From Actinotalea subterranea (GTDB lineage: Bacteria > Actinomycetota > Actinomycetes > Actinomycetales > Cellulomonadaceae), in assembly GCF_008364845.1 (NCBI RefSeq), contig NZ_VTTP01000003.1, positions 310,001 through 374,000 of the forward strand: a stretch of 64,000 bases of DNA, written 5' to 3'. Positions 8,008 to 16,221 of this stretch are shown here, one piece after another (the first letter of the stretch is position 1; each line of letters begins with the position of its first letter). A program made the translations under genes and the position numbers. The notes beneath the pieces were generated by a model, which did not search any database, was not told the DNA's origin, and saw nothing but the letters and a program-made list of their open reading frames with translations.

Positions 8008-9401
8008 CAGCGCACCCCCATCGCGTTCACGAGGCGGGCGAGCTGCTGCCAGGACGCGTCCGCGGCGGCGACCTCGTCCATGCCCTGGCGCAGGAAGGCG
8101 TCGATCCCGTCGGCGTTCGCGACGGCGGCGTCGACGAGCGCGTTGCTGCCCGCCACGTACGCGCCGACGTCGAGCAGGTCCTGGGCCCGGCGCCGGGCCG
8201 CCATCACCTGACGCAGGCCCGTCGCGGCGGCGCGCTGCTCGGGCGACGTGACGCGGCCCGCGACACGCGAGATCGAGCCGAGCACGTCGATGCTCGGGAA
8301 GTGCCCGGCGACGGCGAGCTCACGCGTGAGGACGACGTGCCCGTCGAGGATCGACCGGGCGGCGTCGGCGATCGGCTCGTTGTGGTCGTCGCCGTCCACG
8401 AGCACGGTGTAGATGCCGGTAACGGAGCCGCGCTCGTCGGTGCCTGCACGCTCGAGGAGCTGCGCGAGCAGCGAGAAGGTCGACGGCGGGTAGCCGCGCG
8501 TCGCGGGCGGCTCGCCCACGGACAGGCCGATCTCACGCTGGGCCATGGCCACACGCGTGAGGGAGTCCATCATGAGGACGACGTCACGCCCCTCGGCCCG
8601 GAACGCCTCGGCGATGCGCGTCGCGACGAACGCCGACTGGCGGCGCACGAGCGGCGGCTCGTCGGACGTCGCGACGACGACGACGCTGCGGGCCAGGCCC
8701 TCGGGCCCCAGGTCGTCCTCGAGGAACTCGCGCACCTCACGCCCGCGCTCCCCGACGAGGGCGATCACGGAGACCTCGGCCTCCGTGCCGCGGGCGATCA
8801 TCGAGAGCAGGGAGGACTTGCCGACGCCCGAGCCGGCGAACAGGCCGATGCGCTGACCGCGGCCGACGGTCGCGAGGGTGTCGAGGGCGCGCACGCCCAG
8901 GGTCAGCGGGGTGTCGACCCGGGACCGGCCGAGCGCCGAGGGTGCCGACGCGTCGACCGGGACGCGGTGCGCGCCGAGGAGCGGGCCCTTGCCGTCGATC
9001 GGGCGGCCGAGGCCGTCCAGCACGCGGCCGAGGAGGGCGTTGCCCGTCGGGGCGGTCAGGGGCCGGCCGGTGCTGCGCGCCGGCATGCCCGTGCGGAGCC
9101 CGCTCACGGTGCCGAGCGGCATGCAGCGGAGCGTCTTCGCGGTGGCCGCGACGATCTGCGCGGGCACGGGCGGGGCGACGTCGGCCGGGTCGCCGAGGAG
9201 CACGAGGTCCCCGACGGCGCCGCTGAGCCCCGACACGTCGATCGAGAGCCCGACGACCGCCGACACGGACCCGACGCGCTCGGGGGCCGCGCCGGCCAGC
9301 GCGCGCGCCAGCCGGTCGTCGGCCGGGCCCAGGGGCGCGTCGGCGCGGGACGGCGCGGCGCCGGGCCGGCTCGTCCGCGGCGCGGAGGTCGTCGTGGTCA
9401 T
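8007..9401 (-). CDS. fliI: flagellum-specific ATP synthase FliI
   Basis: A 464-residue export ATPase related to the F1 beta subunit. The Walker A motif is GLFAGSGVGKSSLL near residue 190, Walker B is DVVLMMDSLTR, and LSVGEPPATRGYPPS is the family signature for FliI/YscN. It energises the flagellar type III export apparatus with FliH and FliJ at the cytoplasmic face. ATG 9401 overlaps the fliH stop (ATGA). Confidence 0.97.
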   Translation of the reverse strand: MTTTTSAPRTSRPGAAPSRADAPLGPADDRLARALAGAAPERVGSVSAVVGLSIDVSGLSGAVGDLVLLGDPADVAPPVPAQIVAATAKTLRCMPLGTVSGLRTGMPARSTGRPLTAPTGNALLGRVLDGLGRPIDGKGPLLGAHRVPVDASAPSALGRSRVDTPLTLGVRALDTLATVGRGQRIGLFAGSGVGKSSLLSMIARGTEAEVSVIALVGERGREVREFLEDDLGPEGLARSVVVVATSDEPPLVRRQSAFVATRIAEAFRAEGRDVVLMMDSLTRVAMAQREIGLSVGEPPATRGYPPSTFSLLAQLLERAGTDERGSVTGIYTVLVDGDDHNEPIADAARSILDGHVVLTRELAVAGHFPSIDVLGSISRVAGRVTSPEQRAAATGLRQVMAARRRAQDLLDVGAYVAGSNALVDAAVANADGIDAFLRQGMDEVAAADASWQQLARLVNAMGVR

Positions 9402-10042
9402 GCCTGGTCCTCGAGCAGCGCGCGACGGGCGCGGTCGAGCGCGGCGGCCACCTGGCCGTCGAGGAACCCGCCCGGGTACTCGCTGATGACGTCGCCGGGC
9501 GCGAGGCGCGGGTCGGCGACGAGGGACACCCCGGTGGGCAGCGGCACGCCGTCGCCCGTGGCCACGGCGTCCTGGACGCGGGCGAGGTCGGTCGGGTTCA
9601 GCCGGATGGTGTGCACGCCGACCTCGGCGGGCACGGCGAGGGCACGCGCGAGGAGGTCACGCACGGACCCCGCGCCGTCGGCGAGCTCGCGCTGGAGCAC
9701 GACGGCGGCGAGCTCGAGCGCCGCGTCGTACATCGCGCGGCGCGCGTCGTCGACGACGGGCACGACCCGGGCCGAGGTGGCCTGGACCGCGCGCTCGAGC
9801 ACGAGCATCGCGTCCGCGAGCGCAGCCTGACGTGAGGCCTCGGCGCGCTCGTTCTGCTCGGCGAGGCGTCGCTGCTGCGTGACCGCGGCGTCCGCGGCCG
9901 CCCGCGCACCGGCCGACCAGCCGGCGGCGTAGCCGGCTGCGCGGGCGCGGTTCTCGGTCTCCCCGGCGGCGGCGGTCGTCGTGGTCGGCGCGAGCTGGGC
10001 GGGCCGGAACGCGACGACGGCGGGCGTGGGCTCAGGCGACAT
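9398..10042 (-). CDS. fliH: flagellar assembly protein FliH
   Basis: A 214-residue stator-like regulator of FliI. It has an Ala-rich N-terminus with a GxxxG-like run (AAGYAAGWSAGARAA, about residues 35-50), a long helix, and a C-terminal FliH/YscL domain (HTIRLNPTDLARVQDA, LVADPRLAPGDVISEYPGG). The gene overlaps the 3' end of fliG by 11 bp and the start of fliI by 4 bp. Confidence 0.9.
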   Translation of the reverse strand: MSPEPTPAVVAFRPAQLAPTTTTAAAGETENRARAAGYAAGWSAGARAAADAAVTQQRRLAEQNERAEASRQAALADAMLVLERAVQATSARVVPVVDDARRAMYDAALELAAVVLQRELADGAGSVRDLLARALAVPAEVGVHTIRLNPTDLARVQDAVATGDGVPLPTGVSLVADPRLAPGDVISEYPGGFLDGQVAAALDRARRALLEDQA

Positions 10043-11045
10043 ACTCGTCCTCGCCCTCGCGGCGGATGACGATCTGGCCGCTCTCCTCGAGGCGACGGAT
10101 GACCTGGACGACTGCCGCCCGGGCCTCCTCGACCATGGACAGGCGCACCGGCCCGAGCAGCTCGATCTCCTCGAGCAGGTTCTCGCGGGCGCGCTCCGAC
10201 AGGTTGCGCAGGATCTTGTCGCGGACCTCGTCGGCCACGCCCTTGAGGGCGGTCGCGAGCGAGGACATCTCGACGCCGCGCAGCACGAGCTGGATCGCGC
10301 GGTCCTCGAGCAGCACGATGTCGCCGAAGACGAACATGCGGCTGCGGACCTCTTCCGCGAGCGCCTGGTCGCGTGCCTCGAGGCCCTCGAGGATGAGCTT
10401 CTCCGTCGTCGGGTCGGCGCGGTTGATGATCTCGACGAGGGGCTGGACGCCGCCGACCGCGGACATCTCCTGGGGTGTCAGGACGGCCGACGCCTTGCGC
10501 TGCATGCTCTCGGCGACGAGCGCGACGACGTCGGGCGAGGCACGCTCCATGAGCGCGATGCGGTGCGCGACCTCACCCTGGGTGGCGTGCGGCAGGCCCG
10601 TCATGATCGCGGAGGCGTGCTCGGCGCGCAGGTGGGCCAGGACGAGCGCGATCGTCTGGGGGTGCTCGCCGTTGAGGAGCGAGACCACCTGGCGGGCGTC
10701 GGCGTACTGGAGGAACTCGAACGGCTGTCCCTGCAGGGACGACGCGAGGCGCTCGAGCATGCCCGCGGCGCGGTCCCGGCCGACGGACGCCTCGAGGAGC
10801 GCCTGCGCGAGGCCGAGGCCGCCGCGGCCGCTGTAGCCCGCGCCCCCGAGCGAGACCTCGTAGAACTCGTCGAGCACGTCGTCGGCGAGCTTGCCGTCGA
10901 CCCGCTCGAGGCGCGCGATCTCGGTGGTGAGCTCCTCGATCTCGCTCTCTTCGAGCTGGGCCATGACGCGCCCGGCCTGCTCGCGGCCGAGCTGGATGAG
11001 CAGCAGTGCGGCCTTCTGGGTGCCCGTGAGCATCGCGGTGGACAT
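10032..11045 (-). CDS. fliG: flagellar motor switch protein FliG
   Basis: A 337-residue rotor protein. Clear FliG features are TGTQKAALLLIQLGREQAG at the N-terminus, the middle-domain EHPQTIALVLAHL motif (EHPQ near residue 123) and the C-terminal charged torque helix region with RGVEMSSLATALKG and KILRNLSERARENLLEEIE. FliG couples FliF to FliM and contacts MotA. ATG 11045 overlaps the fliF stop by one base. Confidence 0.97.
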   Translation of the reverse strand: MSTAMLTGTQKAALLLIQLGREQAGRVMAQLEESEIEELTTEIARLERVDGKLADDVLDEFYEVSLGGAGYSGRGGLGLAQALLEASVGRDRAAGMLERLASSLQGQPFEFLQYADARQVVSLLNGEHPQTIALVLAHLRAEHASAIMTGLPHATQGEVAHRIALMERASPDVVALVAESMQRKASAVLTPQEMSAVGGVQPLVEIINRADPTTEKLILEGLEARDQALAEEVRSRMFVFGDIVLLEDRAIQLVLRGVEMSSLATALKGVADEVRDKILRNLSERARENLLEEIELLGPVRLSMVEEARAAVVQVIRRLEESGQIVIRREGEDEYVA

Positions 11046-12619
11046 CAGCGCCGCCCGCCCACGAGCCAGCCGCGCAGGACCTCGGCCACCTCGGCCGGCT
11101 GCTCCGCGGCGAGCGCGATGACGTCGTCACGCTTGCTCTGCATCTCGTCGGACAGGGGCTCGACCGGGGCGGGGAGCGCGAGCGTCGGCTCGGGCTGCTC
11201 GAGGATCTCGGCCTTGCGGGACTCGATGAGCTCGATCGCGCCCAGGTCGATCGCCTCGCGGCGGGCCCGGCGGCTGCGGCGTGCACCCATGACGATCGCG
11301 AGGATCAGGGCGAGGAGGACGACGCCGCCGATGCCGGCCGTCGTGATGAGCTGCTTGGACTCCTCGGCTGCGGCGGCCTTCTCGGCCTCCGCGAACGCGG
11401 CCTCGGCGGCCTCGGCGCTGCTCGTGTCGAACTCCATGCGGGACACGGACACGACGTCGCCGCGTGCCTCGTCGATGCCCGCCGCGGCGACCACCGTCTC
11501 CTGGAGGTCGGCCATGTCGAGGTTGCCACCGGCGTCCTGCGAGACGACGACGGAGACGGACTGGCGGCGGACGGCACCGGGGGTCGTCGTGACCTCCTCG
11601 ACCGTCTTGTTGACGGTGTTGTTGAGGGTCTCGCTCTCCTTGCGGTACGAGCCGTCCGCGTCGTCACCCGTGGTCGTGTTGCCGTCCGGGCCGAGGACCC
11701 CGCCGACGGCCTGCCCGGAGCCCGTGTACTCCTCGAGCGTGCTGGTCTCCGAGATGGGGGGCGCGTTCTCGGCGGGCGTGTACGTCTCGGTGACGCGGGC
11801 GGCCTGGTCGTAGTCCAGGTCGGCGGTCACGGTCACGACGGCGTTGCCGGCGCCGACGATGCGCTCGAGCATCTGCTGGACGTTCGAGGCGACGCGCGCC
11901 TCGTACTCCGCGGTCTGGTTGCCCTGGAGGCCGTTGCCCGAGGTCCCGCCGATCGCGGAGAGGACCTTGCCGTCGGCGTCGATCACCGCGACGTCGGTGG
12001 GCGACATGCCCTCGATGCCCGCGGACACGAGGTGCACGATCGACTCGACCTTGTCGGACTCGAGCGCGACGCCCGGGGCGGTCTTGACGAAGACCGACGC
12101 GGTGGGTGCGCCCTTCTCGTCGACGAAGACGCTGTCCTCGGGGAGCGCGAGCTTCACGGTCGCGGCCTCGACGCCGTTGATCGCGCCGATGGTCTTGGCC
12201 AGCTCGCCCTCGAGGGCCCGCTGGTAGGTGACCTCCTGCTGGAACTCCGAGGAGGTCATGCCCATGTCGTCGAGCAGCGAGTAGCCGCCGCCGTCGGACG
12301 ACGCGGGCAGGCCGGCCGAGGCGACGGCGATGCGCATCGGGTAGACCTTGTCGTTCGGGACCATGATCGTCGAGCCGCCGTCGGTGAGCTCGTACGCGAC
12401 CGCCTCGGACTCGAGGTGGTCGACGATCGCGCTCGCGTCGGTCGCGGACAGGCCCGTGAACAGCGGCGTCATCGTGGGCTTCGCGAGCCACGAGGAGAGC
12501 GCGACCGCGCCGAGCACGAGCACCGCGACACCGATGACGACGAGGGTGCGCTGCGCGAGCGTGAACTGGCGGATCGACTGCTGGAGGCGGCCCAGCAGGC
12601 CGCTGATCTGAGCGGGCAT
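11045..12619 (-). CDS. fliF: flagellar MS-ring protein FliF
   Basis: A 524-residue membrane ring protein. The N-terminal transmembrane helix (TLVVIGVAVLVLGAVALSSWL, about residues 25-45) is followed by the YscJ/FliF domain (ALEGELAKTIGAINGVEAATVKLALPE), the FliF C domain, a second transmembrane helix near residue 435 (IGGVVLLALILAIVMGARR) and a cytoplasmic FliG-binding tail. It is the base on which the export gate and C-ring assemble. Its ATG overlaps the fliE stop. Confidence 0.97.
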   Translation of the reverse strand: MPAQISGLLGRLQQSIRQFTLAQRTLVVIGVAVLVLGAVALSSWLAKPTMTPLFTGLSATDASAIVDHLESEAVAYELTDGGSTIMVPNDKVYPMRIAVASAGLPASSDGGGYSLLDDMGMTSSEFQQEVTYQRALEGELAKTIGAINGVEAATVKLALPEDSVFVDEKGAPTASVFVKTAPGVALESDKVESIVHLVSAGIEGMSPTDVAVIDADGKVLSAIGGTSGNGLQGNQTAEYEARVASNVQQMLERIVGAGNAVVTVTADLDYDQAARVTETYTPAENAPPISETSTLEEYTGSGQAVGGVLGPDGNTTTGDDADGSYRKESETLNNTVNKTVEEVTTTPGAVRRQSVSVVVSQDAGGNLDMADLQETVVAAAGIDEARGDVVSVSRMEFDTSSAEAAEAAFAEAEKAAAAEESKQLITTAGIGGVVLLALILAIVMGARRSRRARREAIDLGAIELIESRKAEILEQPEPTLALPAPVEPLSDEMQSKRDDVIALAAEQPAEVAEVLRGWLVGGRR

Positions 12620-12954
12620 CAGGCCTGCATCCTCATGATCTCGGTGAACGCCTCGACGGCCTTGTTGCGCAGGGCCGCGGTGAGCTCGAGGGTCACGGCG
12701 GCCTGGCTGCTGGCGATCGTGTAGTCGTGGACGTCGTCGAGGTCACCCGTGACGGCCTTGACCGCGAGGGCGTCCGACGTCGACTGCATGGCCTGGAGCT
12801 GGTCGATCGAGCCGGCGAGGTCGGCACCGAAGACCGCGGCCGTGGGGGACGTGCCGGCCGTCGCGGCGACGGGGCTCGTCTGCCCGACGGCGCCGACGCC
12901 GGTCAGGGAGTCGAGCAGCCCCGCCGTCACGCCGGAGATGGGTTGGATGCTCAT
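12619..12954 (-). CDS. fliE: flagellar hook-basal body complex protein FliE
   Basis: A 111-residue rod adapter joining the MS ring to the rod. The C-terminal half matches FliE (ASSQAAVTLELTAALRNKAV, then EAFTEIMRMQA at the end), while the N-terminal 50 residues are variable. It overlaps its neighbours by one base on both sides in the flgB-flgC-fliE-fliF run. Confidence 0.92.
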   Translation of the reverse strand: MSIQPISGVTAGLLDSLTGVGAVGQTSPVAATAGTSPTAAVFGADLAGSIDQLQAMQSTSDALAVKAVTGDLDDVHDYTIASSQAAVTLELTAALRNKAVEAFTEIMRMQA

Positions 12955-13355
12955 CAGCTACGTCCGATCTGGAGTGCGGCCTGGTAGGTCTCCTTGGCGC
13001 GGTCGACGACCGCGGCGTTCGCCTGGTACCCGCGCTGGGCCATGATCAGCTGGGTCATCTGGCTGGACATGTCGATGTCCGGGTACTTCACGTAGCCGTC
13101 CGCGTCGGCCAGCGGGTGGTCGGGCTCGTAGACGAGCCGCCCCTCGGCGCTGCCGAACTCGACGCCCGCGACCTCGGCGCCGCCCTGGCCCCCGTAGTCA
13201 CGGGCCTGCGCGATGACGTAGCGCGCCTGGAAGGCGTCCTCGTCGGTCGACTTCACCGTGCTCATGTTCGAGAGGTTGTCGCTGATCGCGTCGAGCCAGG
13301 TGCGGTAGACGGTCATGCCGCTCCCGGCGACGCCGATGGCCCCGAAGATGCTCAT
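12954..13355 (-). CDS. flgC: flagellar basal-body rod protein FlgC
   Basis: A 133-residue proximal rod protein. The rod signature is near residue 22 (WLDAISDNLSNMSTVKS) and the C-terminal signature is DMSSQMTQLIMAQRGYQANA. The segment VYEPDHPLADADGYVKYPDI is diagnostic of FlgC. Translationally coupled to flgB and fliE by one-base overlaps. Confidence 0.96.
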   Translation of the reverse strand: MSIFGAIGVAGSGMTVYRTWLDAISDNLSNMSTVKSTDEDAFQARYVIAQARDYGGQGGAEVAGVEFGSAEGRLVYEPDHPLADADGYVKYPDIDMSSQMTQLIMAQRGYQANAAVVDRAKETYQAALQIGRS

Positions 13356-13696
13356 CAGCTCATCCTCATCGCGGTGCGGAGCTTGCTGAACGTGCCGTCG
13401 ACGGCCTGCGTCGCGAGCTGGTAGCGCAGGTTCGTCTCGACGTTGAGGAGGGTCTCCTCGTCGAGGTTCACGTTGTTGCCGTCCTCACGCGTCGCGGCGA
13501 GCGAGCGGGACGTGGCGGGTGTGGTGGCGCCGGTGCCGTCGGACACGGCCGCGGCGAGCGACTCCTCGAAGGAGACGCGCCCGGCGAGGAAGCCGGGGGT
13601 CTGGATGTTCGCGACGTTGTCGGCGATGACGCGCTGACGTAGCGCGAGACCGTCCAGAGCACTGTTGATCGCGACGAAGGACACGGAGTCGAACAC
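13355..13696 (-). CDS. flgB: flagellar basal-body rod protein FlgB
   Basis: A 113-residue proximal rod protein, first gene of the long hook-basal-body operon. The motif ALRQRVIADNVANIQTPGFLA near residue 18 and VETNLRYQLATQAVDGTFSK at the C-terminus identify FlgB. GTG 13696 was chosen because it begins VFDSVSFVAINSALDGLALR and has GGTGAGGTG about 8 bases upstream; the longer upstream frame is not FlgB-like. Confidence 0.93.
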   Translation of the reverse strand: MFDSVSFVAINSALDGLALRQRVIADNVANIQTPGFLAGRVSFEESLAAAVSDGTGATTPATSRSLAATREDGNNVNLDEETLLNVETNLRYQLATQAVDGTFSKLRTAMRMS

Positions 13697-13779
13697 GGCC
13701 GGATACACCTCACCCAGTCGAGGCCTAGCAATGCGGCCGATCCATGGCCTTCGGGGTGAGCGATCCCTGCTCGGCGTGC

Positions 13780-13806
13780 CCATCGGCCGGGGCCCTGGGC
13801 GTGTGA
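13780..13806 (-). promoter_or_regulatory. predicted FliA (sigma-28) promoter of the flgB-to-flgE operon
   Basis: On the minus strand TCAC (13806-13803), 15 bp, GCCGATGG (13787-13780). Both boxes are identical to those before flgN. The start of transcription would be near 13773, giving a leader of about 75 nt. Confidence 0.65.
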
Positions 13807-13843
13807 GGGATTCCGGGCCCGGTGATCTTCGCCGGGACGGAAG

Positions 13844-13859
13844 TCACCCGTACGGGTGA
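13844..13859. promoter_or_regulatory. perfect 16-bp palindrome upstream of the flgB promoter
   Basis: TCACCCGTACGGGTGA is a perfect palindrome 38 bp upstream of the -35 box of the flgB promoter and 17 bp beyond the end of the FliT-like gene. It could be an operator for a dimeric regulator or a short terminator stem; the sequence alone does not decide. Confidence 0.4.
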
Positions 13860-13875
13860 GCGACCGTGTGCCGGG

Positions 13876-14211
13876 TCAGGCAGGCAGGTCGACGTACACG
13901 GGGACGGACGGCGCCCCGGAGCGCAGCGCCTGCGCGGCGCGGCCGTGCCGGCGGCTCAGGTCGGCGGCCTCCGCCATGCGGCGGCCCACCTCGATCTGGC
14001 GGTCGAGCAGCGCGAGCGCCCGGTCGCCGAGCGCGGCGGGCAGCGGGCCCAGGCCGACGGGCGGGGCCCACGGGTCGCGCGGCGGGGTGTCAGCGATGTG
14101 GTCGAGCGCGAGCATGCGCTCGGCGGCCTCGACGTCGAGCTCGAGGGCGGTGAGAGCTGCCTCCCACGCGCTCCCCCACGTGGTCGACGACGACGCCGTG
14201 ACGGCAGCCAC
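13876..14211 (-). CDS. hypothetical flagellar protein, possible FliT-type chaperone
   Basis: A 111-residue helical, Ala/Leu-rich protein encoded 3 bp after fliS. No strong family signature is visible. The pattern (an N-terminal helix with WEAALTALELDVEAAERMLA, then RALALLDRQIEVGRRMAEAADL) and the fliD-fliS-X order fit FliT, the FliD export chaperone, but similarity is by context only. The C-terminus (VPVYVDLPA) is extended. Start ATG 14211. Confidence 0.5.
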   Translation of the reverse strand: MAAVTASSSTTWGSAWEAALTALELDVEAAERMLALDHIADTPPRDPWAPPVGLGPLPAALGDRALALLDRQIEVGRRMAEAADLSRRHGRAAQALRSGAPSVPVYVDLPA

Positions 14212-14214
14212 GGT

Positions 14215-14667
14215 CTAGCCCACGCCGAGGACGCCGAGGGAGCGCGGCGTCGTCGCCGCACCGGCGGTCGTGACGGGCTCGAGCGTCGCCGCTCCGGACA
14301 CGGTCGCGGCGGCCTCGTGCCACGCGTCGCGCAGCGGCTCGACGAGCTCGCGGCAGGACGCGGTGCGGTCGGCGTCGCCGGCGACGTTCGCACCGACGAG
14401 CTCCGTGAGGAGGAACGTGTAGACGCTCATGAGCTGCTTGGCGCCGTCCCACGCGTCGACGTCGAGGGTCTCGAGGAGCTCGGAGACGATGTCCTGCGCG
14501 TGCGTGAGCTGGGCTCCCGCACCGGCGCGGTCGCCGGCACGCTGGGCGTCCTCGGCACGCTTGAGGTCGAGCACGAGGCGGTCGTAGAGCATCGTGAGGA
14601 GCTTGGCGGGGCTCGCGGTCGCGACCGTGTCGTCGAGGTACCGCGTGCGCACTGCGGAGTAGTTCAT
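14215..14667 (-). CDS. fliS: flagellin export chaperone FliS
   Basis: A 150-residue cytosolic chaperone that binds the flagellin C-terminus. Recognised by RTRYLDDTVATASPAKLLTM near the start, LYDRLVLDLKRAEDA, and the MSVYTFLLTELVGANV region. The last 30 residues are a Thr/Ala-rich extension. It is 34 bp after fliD. Confidence 0.92.
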   Translation of the reverse strand: MNYSAVRTRYLDDTVATASPAKLLTMLYDRLVLDLKRAEDAQRAGDRAGAGAQLTHAQDIVSELLETLDVDAWDGAKQLMSVYTFLLTELVGANVAGDADRTASCRELVEPLRDAWHEAAATVSGAATLEPVTTAGAATTPRSLGVLGVG

Positions 14668-14701
14668 CGCGTTCCCCAGGTGAGGTTCGGTCGGTGCGTG
14701 G

Positions 14702-16063
14702 TCATGAGCCCGAGTTGGCGTTGAGCTGCTCGATCTGAGCGGAGAGCCACGCCTGCTGCGAGGTGAGCGTGCTGAGCGCGACCTCCATCGCCGTGTACGT
14801 GCGCTCGAGCGTCGCCTGGCGCATCGCGAGCCGGTCGTCCCAGTCGGCGATCCGGTCCGCGAGGTCCTTGACGATGCCCTGGTGGCTGTTCACCTGCGCG
14901 GTGATCGAGCCCTTGTCCTTGTCGGACGCGGACTTCGCGACCTCGGCGACGCGTGAGGCGACGGTGCTGACGATCTTCTCGACCTTGGCGGGGTCCGCGG
15001 CAAGGGCGGCCGTGTACTTCGCCGAGTCGAACGTGAAGGTGCCGTCACGGTTGAGCACGAGGCCGATGTCCGACGGCGACGTGCCGTCGACCGGCTGGGA
15101 CGCGACCGCGAGCAGGTTCTGCTGGAGCCCGCGCGTCGTGCTGTTCCCCGCGAAGAGCCCGCCCGTGACGATCGTGCCGCCGTCCTCTGCGGTGCTCGTG
15201 GACGTCTTGGTGCGGGACGCGATCTCGCTGAGCACCGTGTTGAGGTTCGTCACGAGGCTCGAGGCAAGCGTGGTCTGCGCGGCGGTGCTGGGTGCGACCG
15301 TGAGCGTGACGGGGTCCGTCTCGGCCTTGCTGAGGGTCACGTCGACCCCGCCGAGCAGACCCGAGAAGGTGTTGGTCGCGGACGTGACGGCCTGCTCCGC
15401 GGGCGTACCGGCCCAGAGCGTGATCGACGCGTCCACGGCCGCGCGGATCTGTGCGACACCGGGCTGGTCGGCCGAGTCGTTCGACGCGACCGAGAACGTG
15501 GCGGCGGCGCCCGTCTTGGTGCCCGTGAGCTGGATGCGGTAGTCGGGGACGGCCGTGGTGCCGAGGTTCACGACGGCGGCCGTGACGCCCGTGTCGGCCT
15601 TGTTGAACGCGGCCGCGACGTCGGCGGCCGACGTGCTCGCGGCGGTGACGGTGACCGTCGTCGCGTCCGGGCCGGTCCCGTGCGTCAGCGTGAACGACGG
15701 GGTCGTGGAGGTGAAGCTGCTCGGGAGCGTCACGAGCGAGGACTGCGAGGCCGCGAGGTTCTCGATGTCGAAGGTCACCGAGGAGGGCTGGGCCGTCGAG
15801 CCGACCGTCGTGGTGACCGACGTGGCGCTCGAGGTCGCGGTCACGGTCTTCCAGGACTCGGTCTTCGCGGCGGTCTGGGCGGCGGTCAGGAGCGACGCGG
15901 CCTTCGTGTTCAGGGACTGGAGGGCCGTGACGAGCGAGGACGCGTTCGCCTTCTTGTTGACGAGCTGCGCCTGCGGGATCGCCTCGACCTGCATCAGGGC
16001 CTTGATCATGCCGGTCGAGTCGAAGCCGCTGACGGCGCCCGAGATCGCGAACGAGCTCGCCAT
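14702..16063 (-). CDS. fliD: flagellar filament capping protein FliD
   Basis: A 453-residue filament cap. N-terminal FliD signature SGAVSGFDSTGMIKALMQVE (residues 9-28), followed by a coiled coil, the Ser/Thr-rich D2-D3 region and a C-terminal coiled coil (DWDDRLAMRQATLERTYTAM, then LSTLTSQQAWLSAQIEQL). No sigma-28-type promoter was found directly upstream; it sits behind a hairpin after fliC and may depend on read-through. Confidence 0.95.
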   Translation of the reverse strand: MASSFAISGAVSGFDSTGMIKALMQVEAIPQAQLVNKKANASSLVTALQSLNTKAASLLTAAQTAAKTESWKTVTATSSATSVTTTVGSTAQPSSVTFDIENLAASQSSLVTLPSSFTSTTPSFTLTHGTGPDATTVTVTAASTSAADVAAAFNKADTGVTAAVVNLGTTAVPDYRIQLTGTKTGAAATFSVASNDSADQPGVAQIRAAVDASITLWAGTPAEQAVTSATNTFSGLLGGVDVTLSKAETDPVTLTVAPSTAAQTTLASSLVTNLNTVLSEIASRTKTSTSTAEDGGTIVTGGLFAGNSTTRGLQQNLLAVASQPVDGTSPSDIGLVLNRDGTFTFDSAKYTAALAADPAKVEKIVSTVASRVAEVAKSASDKDKGSITAQVNSHQGIVKDLADRIADWDDRLAMRQATLERTYTAMEVALSTLTSQQAWLSAQIEQLNANSGS

Positions 16064-16091
16064 GGGTGTCCTCCAGAGTCGGGAATGCCGA

Positions 16092-16129
16092 ACCGGCGGT
16101 GGGCGGACGGTCGTCCACCCACCGCCGGT
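16092..16129 (-). terminator. hairpin between fliC and fliD
   Basis: Arms 16092-16107 and 16114-16129 pair at 15 of 16 positions with a 6-nt loop. It lies 92 bp after the fliC stop and only 29 bp before fliD. It could end most fliC transcripts, letting a minority continue into fliD-fliS. No U-run follows. Confidence 0.65.
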
Positions 16130-16140
16130 CGGATGTTGCG

Positions 16141-16194
16141 GGTACTGCTGGTGATACCGGTGCTGCTGGTGATACGGGTGCTGCAGGTCAAGCG
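16141..16194. repeat. three 18-bp tandem units between fliC and fliD
   Basis: Units at 16141-16158, 16159-16176 and 16177-16194. The first two match at 16 of 18 bases (GGTACTGCTGGTGATACC type) and the third is more diverged. They lie in the 3' untranslated part of the fliC transcript, beside the hairpin. Confidence 0.7.
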
Positions 16195-16221
16195 GCGGTC
16201 ACCTCGAGGGCGACCCCAGGC

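Noticed and set aside
16064-16221. Sigma-28 promoter for fliD
   Set aside because: The best candidate (TCAC-N17-TCCGACCG) has a wrong spacer and a weak -10; not reported as a feature.
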